Shown: one piece after another, positions 41,407 to 50,750 of the stretch | Layout: every line of letters begins with the position of its first letter | Position numbering within the stretch: the stretch's first letter is position 1 | Source: [Empedobacter] haloabium | GTDB lineage: Bacteria; Pseudomonadota; Gammaproteobacteria; Burkholderiales; Burkholderiaceae_D | Reading direction: 5' to 3' | Assembly (NCBI GenBank): GCA_008011715.2 | Contig: CP136508.1 | Location: forward strand, 3,720,001-3,784,000 | DNA: 64,000 nt | Notes under the pieces: model-generated | Databases searched by the model: none | The model's input: the letters and a program-made list of their open reading frames with translations, nothing else | Told to the model about the DNA's origin: nothing | Program-made: the position numbers and the translations under genes

Positions 41407-42560
41407 GCCGCCTTGCGCGGGGCCGAGGGCACGATGTCGGTCGCCATCACTTCGCCGAACGGCCCGGTGATCGACTGTTCGCCCGTGGCCTTGCCCTTGC
41501 CCAGCAGCGGGAACACCAGCTCGGCGAAGCGGTACGACTCCTCCAGGTGCGGGTAGCCGGAGAAGATGAAGGTCTCGATGCCCAGCGCCTGGTACTCGCG
41601 GATGCGTTCGGCCACCGTTTCGGCGTCGCCCACCAGCGCGGTGCCGGCCCCGCCGCGCACCAGCCCGACACCGGCCCACAGATTGGGCGACACTTCCAGC
41701 TTGTCGCGCCGGCCGCCGTGCAGCGCGGCCATGCGACGCTGGCCTTCCGAGTCCATCCGCGCGAACGTGGCCTGGGCCCTGGCGATGACGTCATCGTCCA
41801 GGTGCGAGATCAGTTCCTCGGCTGCGCGCCAGGCCGCCTCATTGGTCTCGCGCACGATCACGTGCAGCCGGATGCCGAACCTGACAGTGCGGCCGTGCGC
41901 GGCGGCACGCTGGCGGATGTCGGCGATCTTTTCCGCCACGGCGGCCGGCGGCTCGCCCCAGGTCAGGTAGACATCCATCTGCTCGGCCGCCAGCTCGTGC
42001 GCCGCCGCCGACGAGCCGCCGAAGTACAGCGGCGGATAGGGCTTCTGTACCGGCGGATACAGCGTTTTCGCCCCCTTCACCTTCAGGTGCTTCCCCTCGA
42101 AGTCGAAGCCGGCGTCGCCGCCCTCGCCCGACAGCGCGCCGCGCCAGATGCGGATGAACTCATCGGAGATCTGGTAGCGCTCGGCGTGGTCGGCGAACAG
42201 GCCGTCCGCTTCCAGCTCGGCCGGGTCGCCGCCCGTCACCACGTTGATCAGCAGGCGTCCGTTCGACAGCCGGTCGAACGTCGAAGCCATGCGCACCGCC
42301 AGGCCGGGGCTGGACAGGCCGGGCCGCACGGCGACCAGGAACTTCAGCCGCCTGGTGGCGTGGATCAGGGACGATGCCACTACCCAAGCGTCCTCGCACG
42401 AACGGCCGGTCGGCAACAGCACGCCGTCGTAGCCCAGCGTGTCGGCGGCCACGGCGACCTGCTTCAGGTAGTCGGCATCGACGGCGCGCGCGCCCTTCGA
42501 GGTGCCCAGGTAACGGCTGTCGCCGTGGGTGGGAATGAACCAGAACAAATTGAGTGACAT
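41403..42560 (-). CDS. ssuD: SsuD, FMNH2-dependent alkanesulfonate monooxygenase
   Basis: 385 aa from ATG 42560, preceded by AGGAG. The luciferase-like fold begins [19 protein letters not shown], and the family motifs [23 protein letters not shown]... (42440 region) and [19 protein letters not shown] are present. It cleaves C-S bonds of alkanesulfonates with FMNH2 and O2, giving aldehyde and sulfite. FMNH2 comes from SsuE. Confidence 0.95.
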   Translation of the reverse strand: MSLNLFWFIPTHGDSRYLGTSKGARAVDADYLKQVAVAADTLGYDGVLLPTGRSCEDAWVVASSLIHATRRLKFLVAVRPGLSSPGLAVRMASTFDRLSNGRLLINVVTGGDPAELEADGLFADHAERYQISDEFIRIWRGALSGEGGDAGFDFEGKHLKVKGAKTLYPPVQKPYPPLYFGGSSAAAHELAAEQMDVYLTWGEPPAAVAEKIADIRQRAAAHGRTVRFGIRLHVIVRETNEAAWRAAEELISHLDDDVIARAQATFARMDSEGQRRMAALHGGRRDKLEVSPNLWAGVGLVRGGAGTALVGDAETVAERIREYQALGIETFIFSGYPHLEESYRFAELVFPLLGKGKATGEQSITGPFGEVMATDIVPSAPRKAA

Positions 42561-42568
42561 GGCTGCTC

Positions 42569-43531
42569 CTAGCGGGCCGCCAGCACGGCGTCCCTGATGG
42601 CGATCGGCTTCGGGATCAGTTTCAGGTTGGCGAAGGCGTCGGCGATCTTCTGCTGCTCGCGCAGCACGTCGCTTCCCACCGGCTTGACGCCGAAGCTGTA
42701 GCGCGTGGTGGCCAGTTCGACCACCGGCAGCGGCAGTCCGGTCTGCGTGGCCAGCAACGCCGCCACCTCCTTCGGATTGGCGCGGCCCCACTCGTCCACT
42801 TTCGCCACCTCGTCGATGACGAGTTTCAGCAACTCGGGGTTCTGCTGTGCCCAGCCGCGCGCGGCCAGATAGAACTGGTGGTTGGCCACCAGCCCGGCGC
42901 CATCGGCCAGGATGCGCGCGCCCAGCTGCTTCTCGGCGGCCGCGAAGAACGGGTCCCAGATCACCCAGGCATCGACGGCGCCCCGCTCGAAGGCGGCGCG
43001 CGCGTCCGACGGCGGCAGGAAGACCGGCTGGATGTCCGCATAGGCGATGCCGGCCTGCTCCAGCGCGCGCAGCAGCAGGTAATGCACGTTCGAGCCCTTG
43101 TTCAGCGCGACCCGCTTGCCCTTCAGCTGCGCCACGCTTTTCAACGGCGAGTCCTTCGGCACCACGATCGCCTCGCTGCGCGGCGAAGGCGGTTCATAGC
43201 CGACGTACACCAGGTTCGCACCCGCGGCCTGGGCGAAGATCGGCGGCGCCTCGCCAACGGTGCCGAAATCGACACTGCCCACGTTCAGGCCCTCCAGCAG
43301 TTGCGGACCGGCCGGGAATTCGGTCCACTGCACGGCGATGCCCTTGCCGGCCAGGCGCTGCTCCAGGGTGCCGCGCCCCTTCAGCAGGGTGAGGGTGCCG
43401 TATTTCTGGTAGCCGATGCGGATGGTCTTCGGCGCCTGCGCCCGGGCCTGCGGCAAGGCGCCGGCAACGGCGCCCGCGAACAACAGGCCCAGGGTGCGCC
43501 GCCGTACGGCGCGATTGTCATGCATGCTCAT
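42569..43531 (-). CDS. ssuA: SsuA, aliphatic sulfonate-binding protein
   Basis: 320 aa from ATG 43531 (GGAG upstream). A Tat/Sec-like signal ([23 protein letters not shown], shown here in part; RRR near residue 10) precedes the SBP domain starting [14 protein letters not shown]. Binds sulfonates in the periplasm for SsuBC. 29 bp after ssuE. Confidence 0.93.
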   Translation of the reverse strand: MSMHDNRAVRRRTLGLLFAGAVAGALPQARAQAPKTIRIGYQKYGTLTLLKGRGTLEQRLAGKGIAVQWTEFPAGPQLLEGLNVGSVDFGTVGEAPPIFAQAAGANLVYVGYEPPSPRSEAIVVPKDSPLKSVAQLKGKRVALNKGSNVHYLLLRALEQAGIAYADIQPVFLPPSDARAAFERGAVDAWVIWDPFFAAAEKQLGARILADGAGLVANHQFYLAARGWAQQNPELLKLVIDEVAKVDEWGRANPKEVAALLATQTGLPLPVVELATTRYSFGVKPVGSDVLREQQKIADAFANLKLIPKPIAIRDAVLAAR

Positions 43532-43560
43532 TACTGCTCCACTATCGTTGTGTTATTCGT

Positions 43561-44106
43561 TCACGCCGCCTGGCGCGCCGGCTGCGCCGGCAGCAGGTCG
43601 GCCAGCGCGGCGACGCCGGCCGTCACGCGCGTCGCGATCTCGGGTGCCAGCGCCACGCCCTGCTCGCTCCACTGCACCTGGTGCGACGTCGCGTAGATAC
43701 TGGTCAGCACCAGCCGCGCTTCCAGCGCCTGCAGCACGGGGCGCAGCGCATAGTCCAGCGCCAGCAGGTGCGACTGGCTGCCGCCGGTGGCGATGGGCAG
43801 CACCACCTTGCCGGCCAGGCCGTCCTGCGGCAGCAGGTCGAGGAAAGTCTTCAGCGCGCCGGAGAACGACGCCTTGTAGACGGGCGTGCCGATGACGATG
43901 GCGTCGGCCACCGCCACCTGGGCCAGCGCGGCGCGCAGCGCCGGGTTGTTCGTGTCCGCCTGCAGCAGCGCCTGGGCCGGCAGGTCGCGCACGTCCAGGC
44001 GGCTGGTCGCATGGCCCAGGGCCGCCAGACGTTCACCCAGGTGCTGCAACAGGCGGCCGGTGGTCGAAGGAACGGCGGGGCTGCCGCCGAGAAGAAGGAT
44101 GCTCAT
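43561..44106 (-). CDS. ssuE: SsuE, NAD(P)H-dependent FMN reductase
   Basis: 181 aa from ATG 44106. Flavodoxin-like fold with LLLGGSPAVPSTTGRLL (phosphate-binding loop) and VIGTPVYKASFSGALKTFLD, the SsuE motif. Delivers FMNH2 to SsuD and possibly to the two other flavin monooxygenases encoded divergently. First gene of the ssuEADCB operon. Confidence 0.94.
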   Translation of the reverse strand: MSILLLGGSPAVPSTTGRLLQHLGERLAALGHATSRLDVRDLPAQALLQADTNNPALRAALAQVAVADAIVIGTPVYKASFSGALKTFLDLLPQDGLAGKVVLPIATGGSQSHLLALDYALRPVLQALEARLVLTSIYATSHQVQWSEQGVALAPEIATRVTAGVAALADLLPAQPARQAA

Positions 44107-44200
44107 CGTGGTGTCCTCTGTGTGCTGTGCACTGATCGAAACGATTGACAGGCGCTAGGCTAAGCCAGCAACTGGCAAAGCAGAAGGAATGGTTTCGCCG

Positions 44201-44243
44201 TTCGATATGTGATTTTCTCAGCATGATTTTTCGGCATATCGAA
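44201..44243. promoter_or_regulatory. inverted repeat in the divergent ssu / sfn promoter region
   Basis: TTCGATATG (44201-44209) and CATATCGAA (44235-44243) are perfect 9-bp arms 25 bp apart, midway between ssuE (start 44106) and the flavoprotein gene (start 44343). A sulfur regulator of the LysR type is the natural candidate, but the known CysB consensus is not obvious. Confidence 0.45.
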
Positions 44244-44342
44244 GCGCGCAATTGTTCGTGGACGCCGCCCGCGCGCGACCGCGATACTGGTCCGGCGGCG
44301 CTGCGACCCGGCGCCATGACTTTGACGAACCTCTCGATACCC

Positions 44343-45539
44343 ATGAGCGCACTACCAGCCATTCCCCTGCCGGCCGCAGCGCCGGATCCCCTCGACATCG
44401 CCGCCGACCTGGCCCGGCAACTGCAAGCCACCGCGATCGAACGCGACCGCCAGGGCGGCCATGCCGCCGCCGAGCGCGAACTGATCCGGGCATCGGGCCT
44501 GCTGGCCCTGTCGATCCCGACGCAGCACGGCGGCCTCGGTGCAAGCTGGGACGTCACACTGCGCGCCGTGCGCACGCTGGCCCGCGCCGACAGCGCGCTG
44601 GCCCACGTGTTCGGCTTCCATCACCTGCAATTGGCCGGCATTACCCTGTACGGCAACGCGGCCCAGCAGCGCGACCTGCTGCGGCGCAGCGCCACCGAGC
44701 ATCTCTTCTGGGGCAACGCCCTGAACCCGTTGGACAAGCGCACCGTCGCCGTCGCCAGCGACGACGGCTTCGTGCTGAACGGCGTGAAAAGCTTCGCTTC
44801 CGGTTCGCTGGGCTCGGACTGGCTGACGCTATCGGCCTGGCACGAACCCACGGCCAGCGCCCTGATCGGCGTCCTGCCGACGGCCAGCGCCGGCATAGCG
44901 GTGCGGGGAGACTGGGATGCGTTCGGCCAGAAACAGACCGACAGCGGCACCGTCACCTTCGACAACGTCCACCTGCCGGCGCGCCAAGTGCTGCAGGCGC
45001 CCGGCGTGGCGCCCACCGCCCAGGCCACCTTGCGTTCGCAGGTGGCACAGCTGATCATGACCAACCTGTACCTGGGCATCGCCGAAGGCGCGTTCGCCGC
45101 CGCGCGCGACTACCTGGCGGGCGAGGCCCGGCCTTGGTTCTCGTCCGGCGTGGCCGCCGCCACCGACGATCCCTTCGTGCAGCATCGCTTCGGCGAGCTG
45201 TGGACGCTGCTGCGCCCGGCCGAGGTGCTGGCCGATGACGCCGGCCGCGCGCTGGAGAAGTTGTTTGCGCGCGGTGCGCTCGTCACCGCGCAGGAACGGG
45301 GCGAGCTTGCGGTGGCCGGCGCCACGGCCAAGGTGCTGGCGCACCGCGCCGCCATCGAGATCGGCAGCCAGCTGTTCGAGCTGACCGGCGCGCGCTCGAC
45401 CTCGGCCAAATATGGCTTCGACCGTTACTGGCGCAACGCGCGCGTGCATACCCTGCACGACCCGGTCGACTACAAATACCGCGACCTGGGCCGCCACGCG
45501 CTGACCGGCGCGCTGCCCGAACCGACCGCGTATTCATGA
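44343..45539 (+). CDS. SfnC/DszC-like flavin-dependent sulfur-acquisition oxidoreductase
   Basis: 398 aa from ATG 44343, chosen because family members start MS..IP just before an Ala-rich helix; ATG 44316 is possible. Acyl-CoA-dehydrogenase fold without a CoA-ester context: LSIPTQHGGLGASW, then VFGFHHLQLAGI and FELTGARSTS. Homologues (SfnC, DszC) oxidise organosulfur compounds with FMNH2 in sulfone or sulfonate use. Its TGA overlaps the ATG of the ABC ATPase gene, so it heads a five-gene operon. Confidence 0.85.
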   Translation: MSALPAIPLPAAAPDPLDIAADLARQLQATAIERDRQGGHAAAERELIRASGLLALSIPTQHGGLGASWDVTLRAVRTLARADSALAHVFGFHHLQLAGITLYGNAAQQRDLLRRSATEHLFWGNALNPLDKRTVAVASDDGFVLNGVKSFASGSLGSDWLTLSAWHEPTASALIGVLPTASAGIAVRGDWDAFGQKQTDSGTVTFDNVHLPARQVLQAPGVAPTAQATLRSQVAQLIMTNLYLGIAEGAFAAARDYLAGEARPWFSSGVAAATDDPFVQHRFGELWTLLRPAEVLADDAGRALEKLFARGALVTAQERGELAVAGATAKVLAHRAAIEIGSQLFELTGARSTSAKYGFDRYWRNARVHTLHDPVDYKYRDLGRHALTGALPEPTAYS

Positions 45540-46315
45540 TGACGACGGCTCCCCTGATCCGCCTGGCCGGCCTGCGCAAGTCGTTCGCGCAGCCCGGCGC
45601 CGCGCCGCTCGATGCGGTGCGCGACGTGTCGCTGACGATCGGCGCCGGCGAAATCTACGGCATCGCCGGCCGCAGCGGCGCCGGCAAGTCCACGCTGCTG
45701 CGCCTCGTCAACCTGCTGGAGCGGCCCGATGCCGGCACCGTCACCGTCGATGGCCAGGAGCTGACCGCGCTGTCGCGCCGCGAGCTGCGCGCGGCGCGGC
45801 AGAACATCGGCATGATTTTCCAGCAGTTCAACCTGCTGCAAAACGCCACGGTGAACGACAACGTCGCCTTCCCGCTGCGCATCCACGGCGGCCGCACGCG
45901 CGACGCCATCGCCCGGCGCGTGGCCGACTGCCTGGAACTGGTCGGCCTGGCCGCCAAGGGCCACAGCTATCCGGCCCAGCTGTCCGGCGGCCAGAAGCAG
46001 CGCGTGGCCATTGCCCGCGCCCTGGCCAGCGGCCCCGCTGTGCTGTTGTGCGACGAGCCGACGTCCGCGCTGGACGCCGAGACGACACGCCAGATCCTGC
46101 AGACGCTGGCCGACGTGCGCACACGGCTGGGCGTGACGATCGTCATCGTCAGCCACGAGCTGGACGTGCTGGCGGCGCTGTGCGACCGCGTCGCCATCTT
46201 CGACGGCGGCGTCGTGGCCGAAGAGCTGCGTCCGGGCCAGGACATCGCCACCACCGCGCTGGGGCGCGAGCTGCTGGCCCTGCTTCCAGCGCCCAGGGAG
46301 CGCCGCCATGCCTGA
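45536..46315 (+). CDS. MetN-like ABC transporter ATPase
   Basis: 259 aa, overlapping the previous stop by 4 nt. Walker A GRSGAGKST, Q-loop MIFQQFNLLQNATVNDNVAF and signature LSGGQKQRVAIARAL are present; FQQFNLL is typical of MetN. The C-terminal ACT regulatory domain of full-length MetN (~340 aa) is absent, so methionine feedback is probably missing. Substrate could be methionine, its sulfoxide or another sulfur compound. Confidence 0.87.
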   Translation: MMTTAPLIRLAGLRKSFAQPGAAPLDAVRDVSLTIGAGEIYGIAGRSGAGKSTLLRLVNLLERPDAGTVTVDGQELTALSRRELRAARQNIGMIFQQFNLLQNATVNDNVAFPLRIHGGRTRDAIARRVADCLELVGLAAKGHSYPAQLSGGQKQRVAIARALASGPAVLLCDEPTSALDAETTRQILQTLADVRTRLGVTIVIVSHELDVLAALCDRVAIFDGGVVAEELRPGQDIATTALGRELLALLPAPRERRHA

Positions 46316-46982
46316 ACATATCCTCGACCAATGGCTGCAACTGCTGCCCGAACTGTGGACCGCGCTGGGCCAGACCCTGACGATGCTGGGCATCGGCCTG
46401 GCCGCCGCCGTGCTGCTGGGCGGCCCGCTGGGCGTGCTGCTGTTCCTGGTCTCGCCCGGCCAGTCGTTGGCCAACCGCTGGCTGGCCGCGCCGCTGGGCT
46501 GGTTCGTCAACACGGTGCGCTCGCTGCCGTTCATCGTGCTATTGGTCGCGCTGGTGCCGCTGACACGCCTGATCGCCGGCACCTCGATCGGCCCGCTGGC
46601 GGCGGCCGTGCCGCTGTCCTGCGCCGCCATTCCGTACTTCGCCCGCCTGGTCGAACAGAACCTGCGCGAAGTGCCGCGCGGCGTCATCGAGGCGGCCCAT
46701 GCGATGGGCGCCAGCGAATGGCAGATCGTGCTGCGTGTGCTGCTGGTGGAAGCGCGCTCCGGCCTGGTGCTGGCGCTGACGGTGCTGGCGATCAGCTTCC
46801 TGTCCTATTCCGCCGTGGCCGGCGTGGTGGGCGGCGGCGGCATCGGCGACCTCGCCATCCGCTACGGCTACTACCGCTTCGAGACGGACGTCATGCTGGC
46901 GACCGTCGTGCTGCTGGTGGCCATCGTCCAGCTGATCCAACTGACGGGCAACCGCGTCGCCCGCCATCTCGACAAACGTTAA
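46308..46982 (+). CDS. MetI-like ABC transporter permease
   Basis: 224 aa, overlapping the ATPase gene by 8 nt. Five membrane segments; NTVRSLPFIVLLVALVPLTR and EAAHAMGASEWQIVLRVLLVEAR (EAA loop, given here in part) match MetI. Works with the upstream ATPase and downstream binding protein. Confidence 0.88.
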   Translation: MPEHILDQWLQLLPELWTALGQTLTMLGIGLAAAVLLGGPLGVLLFLVSPGQSLANRWLAAPLGWFVNTVRSLPFIVLLVALVPLTRLIAGTSIGPLAAAVPLSCAAIPYFARLVEQNLREVPRGVIEAAHAMGASEWQIVLRVLLVEARSGLVLALTVLAISFLSYSAVAGVVGGGGIGDLAIRYGYYRFETDVMLATVVLLVAIVQLIQLTGNRVARHLDKR

Positions 46983-46990
46983 GGAACATC

Positions 46991-47809
46991 ATGCACCGCA
47001 TTCTCCGCACCCTGCCCGCCCTGTTCACCGTCGCCTTCGCGCTGGACGCGCAGGCGAAAGACCCGAAGGAACTGGTGATCGGCACCAGTGCCGGCCCGTA
47101 CGCCGACCAGATCAAGCTGGGCATCAAGCCGATCCTGGAACGCCAGGGCTACAAGGTCAAGCTGGTCGAGTTCAACGACTACGTGCAACCGAACTTCGCA
47201 CTGGCCGAGGGTTCGCTGGACGCCAACGTGTTCCAGCACATCACCTACCTGACCAGGTTCGCCACCGAGCACAAGCTGGCGCTGGCGCCGCTGGTGACGA
47301 TTCCCACGGCACCGATTGCCATCTACAGCAGGAAGCACAAGACGCTGACGGAGGCGAAGCAAGGCACCACGGTGGCGCTGCCGAACGATCCCACCAACCA
47401 GGCGCGCGCGCTGGTGCTGCTCGACAAACTGGGCTGGATCAAGCTGCGTGCCGGTGTCGATCCGATCCGCGCGTCGGAAAAGGACGTGGCGCAGAACCTC
47501 AAGCAGATCCGCCTGTTGCCGCTGGAAGCGGCACTGCTGCCGCGCTCCCTGCAGGATGCCGACTATGCCTTCGTCAACGGCAACTACGCGCTGGCATCCG
47601 GCCTGAAGCTCGCGGACGCGCTGATCCGGGAGCAGATCTCGCCGGCCTACGTCAACCTGGTGGCCGTGCGCGCCGCCGACAAGGACAAGCAGTTCGCCAA
47701 GGACATCGCGGCGGCCTACCGCTCGCGCGAATTCCTGCAGGTGACGAACCAGCACTTCCGCGAGTACGCCAAGACCGATTACCAGCTGGCGCTGGAGAAC
47801 ACCAAATGA
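46991..47809 (+). CDS. MetQ-like substrate-binding protein
   Basis: 272 aa from ATG 46991 with AAGGAA upstream. Signal peptide MHRILRTLPALFTVAFALDAQA without a lipobox Cys, unlike typical MetQ lipoproteins. NlpA-family motifs: VIGTSAGPYADQIKLG, EFNDYVQPNFALAEGSLDAN (EFNDY is diagnostic) and FVNGNYALASG. Captures the sulfur compound for MetNI-like import. Confidence 0.88.
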   Translation: MHRILRTLPALFTVAFALDAQAKDPKELVIGTSAGPYADQIKLGIKPILERQGYKVKLVEFNDYVQPNFALAEGSLDANVFQHITYLTRFATEHKLALAPLVTIPTAPIAIYSRKHKTLTEAKQGTTVALPNDPTNQARALVLLDKLGWIKLRAGVDPIRASEKDVAQNLKQIRLLPLEAALLPRSLQDADYAFVNGNYALASGLKLADALIREQISPAYVNLVAVRAADKDKQFAKDIAAAYRSREFLQVTNQHFREYAKTDYQLALENTK

Positions 47810-49194
47810 CACGACGCATCCGCTTCAATGCGTTCCAGATGAACGCGGCGGGCCACCAGTCGCCGGGATTGTGGACGCATCCGCGCGACACCAGCCACCG
47901 CTACACCGAAGCGGCCTACTGGACCGAGCTGGCGCAGCTGCTGGAAGCGGCCCGCTTCGACGCCATCTTCCTGGCCGACGTGCTGGGCGTATACGACGTC
48001 TACCAGGGCAGCGTGGACGCGGCGCTGCGCGGCGGCGTGCAGGTGCCGCTGAACGATCCGCTGGCGCTGGTGCCGCTGATGGCGGGCGTCACGCGCCACC
48101 TGGGCTTCGGCGTGACGGCCGCGCTGACCTACGAGCATCCGTACACGTTCGCGCGCCGCATGTCCACGCTGGACCACCTGACGGCGGGGCGGGTCGGCTG
48201 GAACATCGTCACGGGCTACCTGGACAGTGCGGCGCGCAACCTGGGCTTCGAACGGCAGCTGGGCCACGACGAACGCTACGACCTGGCCGAGGAATACCTG
48301 GAAGTGGTCTACAAGCTGTGGGAGCACAGCTGGGAAGACGGCGCCGTGCTGCGCGACCGCGCGGCGCGCGTCCATACCGATCCGGCCCGGGTGCATCCGA
48401 TCCGGCACGCCGGCAAGTACTACGACGTGCCCGGCATCCACTTGTCCGAACCGTCGCCCCAGCGCACGCCGCTGCTGTACCAGGCCGGCGCGTCGGCGCG
48501 CGGCGCGGCGTTCGCGGGCAAGCATGCCGAGTGCACCTTTGTCAGTGGCCCGAGCGAGGACGTGGTGCGCAAGACCGTGCGCCAGTTGCGCGGCGCCGCC
48601 ACGGCGGCCGGGCGCCGGCCGGCCGACCTGCTGGTGTACGCGCAGGCGCTGATCGTCACCGCCGCCACCGAAGCCGAGGCACGGGCGAAATACGAGGAAT
48701 ACCGCGGCCATGTCGACATCGAGGCCGCGCTGGCCTTGCTGTCCGGCTGGACCGGCGTGGACTTCAGCCGCTACCCGCTCGATGCGACCATCTGCTACAT
48801 CGATTCGGACGCCGGCCGTTCGGCCCTGGCCTCGTTCAGCGCGGCCGATCCTGCGCGCGTGTGGACGGTGCGCGCCGCCGCCGAGTTCATCGGCCTGGGC
48901 GGGCGCGGCCCGGTCTTCGTCGGCGCGCCGGAACAGGTGGCGGACCAGCTGATCGCCTGGCAAGAGGAGACCGACGTGGACGGCTTCAACCTGGCCTTCG
49001 CGCTGCCGCTGGAATCGATGCGCGACGTGGCCGAGTACATCGTGCCGGAGCTGCAGCGGCGCGGCCGCTACCGGCGCGAATACGAGGAAGGCACGCTGCG
49101 GCACAAGCTGTTCCGCCAGGGCGACCGGCTGCCGGAATCGCATCCGGGGCGGCTGGTACGGATCGATGGGGTGGCGTTGCAGTCGGCCGCTTGA
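47806..49194 (+). CDS. DszA/NtaA-like FMNH2-dependent monooxygenase
   Basis: 462 aa, overlapping the previous gene by 4 nt. Luciferase-like fold of the NtaA/SnaA/DszA branch: RFDAIFLADVLGVYDVYQGS near residue 48, then RMSTLDHLTAGRVGWNIVTG and PQRTPLLYQAGASARGAAFA. Members oxidise sulfones or nitrilotriacetate-type substrates with FMNH2. In this operon a sulfone or dialkyl-sulfur substrate is most likely. Reductant probably from SsuE, as no reductase is in the operon. Confidence 0.87.
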   Translation: MTRRIRFNAFQMNAAGHQSPGLWTHPRDTSHRYTEAAYWTELAQLLEAARFDAIFLADVLGVYDVYQGSVDAALRGGVQVPLNDPLALVPLMAGVTRHLGFGVTAALTYEHPYTFARRMSTLDHLTAGRVGWNIVTGYLDSAARNLGFERQLGHDERYDLAEEYLEVVYKLWEHSWEDGAVLRDRAARVHTDPARVHPIRHAGKYYDVPGIHLSEPSPQRTPLLYQAGASARGAAFAGKHAECTFVSGPSEDVVRKTVRQLRGAATAAGRRPADLLVYAQALIVTAATEAEARAKYEEYRGHVDIEAALALLSGWTGVDFSRYPLDATICYIDSDAGRSALASFSAADPARVWTVRAAAEFIGLGGRGPVFVGAPEQVADQLIAWQEETDVDGFNLAFALPLESMRDVAEYIVPELQRRGRYRREYEEGTLRHKLFRQGDRLPESHPGRLVRIDGVALQSAA

Positions 49195-49212
49195 GAAAAA
49201 GCCGCGATGGCC

Positions 49213-49310
49213 GGGGTCTGTCCCTGCAAGGGACTGACCCCGAAGTTCGTCCGCGTTTCGTGGAAGGTGATGACAAACTTCAGGGTCAGTCCCCGTGCGG
49301 GGACAGACCC
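49213..49310. repeat. REP-like inverted hairpin pair
   Basis: GGGGTCTGTCCC..GGGACTGACCCC (49213-49241) and AGGGTCAGTCCC..GGGACAGACCCT (49282-49310) in opposite orientation with a ~40-bp spacer. Same unit as at 39680-39773, with the same GAAGTT extension. Confidence 0.8.
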
Positions 49311-49354
49311 TGGCAACTGGTAGCATGGTGCATCGCCTGAAACGGAGCGCCCTC

Positions 49355-49624
49355 ATGACCACCGACTACCAGCTCGTCGCCCGCCGCCTCGTGCCCACCG
49401 AGGCGCACCTCTTGTGCGGCTGCCTGCGCGCGGCCGGCATTGCCGCCGTCGTCGCCGACGACCAACATGTGCAGGTCAACTTCCTGCTCGCGCCCGCGCT
49501 GGGAGGCACCCGGGTGCTGGTGCCCGCGCCGGACCTGGCGGCGGCACGCGAGGTGCTGGCCGCCTTCGAGCGCGGCGAGTTCACGCTGCCGGAATCGACC
49601 GACGTGGGGCCGCCCGCCGAGTAA
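49355..49624 (+). CDS. DUF2007-like small protein
   Basis: 89 aa from ATG 49355 (GGAG upstream). The pattern ARRLVPTEAHLLCGCLRAAG..DDQHVQVN..GTRVLVPAPDLAAAREVL fits DUF2007 (putative signal-transducing PII-like fold): a regulatory alpha/beta domain of about 70 residues. Function unknown. It lies between a REP unit and the serine acetyltransferase gene. Confidence 0.75.
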   Translation: MTTDYQLVARRLVPTEAHLLCGCLRAAGIAAVVADDQHVQVNFLLAPALGGTRVLVPAPDLAAAREVLAAFERGEFTLPESTDVGPPAE

Positions 49625-49638
49625 GGACAAGCGCGCGG

Positions 49639-50571
49639 TCAGTCGCGCTTGCAGTCGTTCGTCATCTGCGCCTGCGTCACGCTGCTGTTGGGCGGCACGC
49701 TTTGCGTCAGCCACACATTGCCGCCGATGGTCGAGCCGGCGCCGATCGTGATGCGGCCCAGGATCGTGGCGCCCGCGTAGATGACCACGTCGTCTTCCAC
49801 GATCGGGTGGCGCGGCGTGCCCTTGATCAGCATGCCCGAGGCGTCCGCCGGGAAGCGCTTGGCGCCCAGCGTGACGTGCTGGTACAGGCGCACGCGCTCG
49901 CCCAGGATGGCCGTCTCGCCGATGACGACACCGGTGCCGTGGTCGATGAAGAAGCTGGCGCCGATCGTGGCCGCCGGATGGATGTCGATGCCGGTCAGCG
50001 AATGGCTGATGTCGCAGATCATGCGCGCGATGAACGGGGAACCCAGCTTGTGCAGCTGGTGCGCCAGCCGGTAGTGCAGGATGCCGATCGTGCCGGGGTA
50101 GCACAGCATGATTTCGGCGATCGAGGTGGCGGCCGGGTCGCCCGCATAGGCGGCCTGCACGTCCGACACGATCAGGGCGCGGATGTCCGGCAGGCTGGCG
50201 GCGAACTGCCGCGTGATCTCGTGGGCGCGCCGTGTCAGCGCATCTTCCGTCGCTTCCGCACCGTCGGCGAATTGCAGGCCGCGGCGCACCTGCTCCGTCA
50301 ACCGGTTCAGGGTCGTGTTCAGCGTATCGCCGACGAAGTAGTCGATGCTCTCGTCCGTCAGGTTGGGACGGCCGTAGTGGGTCGGGAACAGCACGGCGAA
50401 CAGGCCGTTGACGATGGTCGTCAGCGCCTCGCGCGACGGCAGTTCGCGGATGCGGCGCTGGTGGCGGATATTGTGCGTGGCCTCGCGCGACACGCGCAGG
50501 GCCGCGACGACCGCATCCAGGTCCCAGTGGGCCGGCTTGACGCCGGTACCGTCGAAGGTGTCGATAGTCAT
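49639..50571 (-). CDS. cysE: serine O-acetyltransferase (EpsC type)
   Basis: 310 aa from ATG 50571. Left-handed beta-helix C-terminus with DISHSLTGIDIHPAATIGAS, then FFIDHGTGVVIGETAILGER (the CysE catalytic motif) and GRITIGAGSTIGGNVWL. Makes O-acetylserine for cysteine synthesis, a fitting neighbour for the sulfur-acquisition operons. The long N-terminus (~150 aa) is that of the EpsC/SrpH branch. Confidence 0.9.
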   Translation of the reverse strand: MTIDTFDGTGVKPAHWDLDAVVAALRVSREATHNIRHQRRIRELPSREALTTIVNGLFAVLFPTHYGRPNLTDESIDYFVGDTLNTTLNRLTEQVRRGLQFADGAEATEDALTRRAHEITRQFAASLPDIRALIVSDVQAAYAGDPAATSIAEIMLCYPGTIGILHYRLAHQLHKLGSPFIARMICDISHSLTGIDIHPAATIGASFFIDHGTGVVIGETAILGERVRLYQHVTLGAKRFPADASGMLIKGTPRHPIVEDDVVIYAGATILGRITIGAGSTIGGNVWLTQSVPPNSSVTQAQMTNDCKRD

Positions 50572-50642
50572 GATCTGGTTCGTGATAAAAAGTCAGCTTA
50601 CTGAAACGGGCCGTGCATTCTAAAGAATAATTTCGCTGGTGG

Positions 50643-50661
50643 TTATGCGCTCAGCGCATAA
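50643..50661. promoter_or_regulatory. perfect palindrome in the cysE / MFS divergent region
   Basis: TTATGCGCT-C-AGCGCATAA: 9-bp arms and a 1-base centre. It lies between divergent cysE (start 50571) and the Bcr/CflA gene (start 50751). The form is that of a homodimeric repressor operator. Confidence 0.45.
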
Positions 50662-50750
50662 CGATATGCATCCGGCTCCTGCAAGGATGGCCGGGCTCGC
50701 GTAAAATGTCCGCCCCGGATTGCAACAACGTCCACAACGATACTCCTTCC

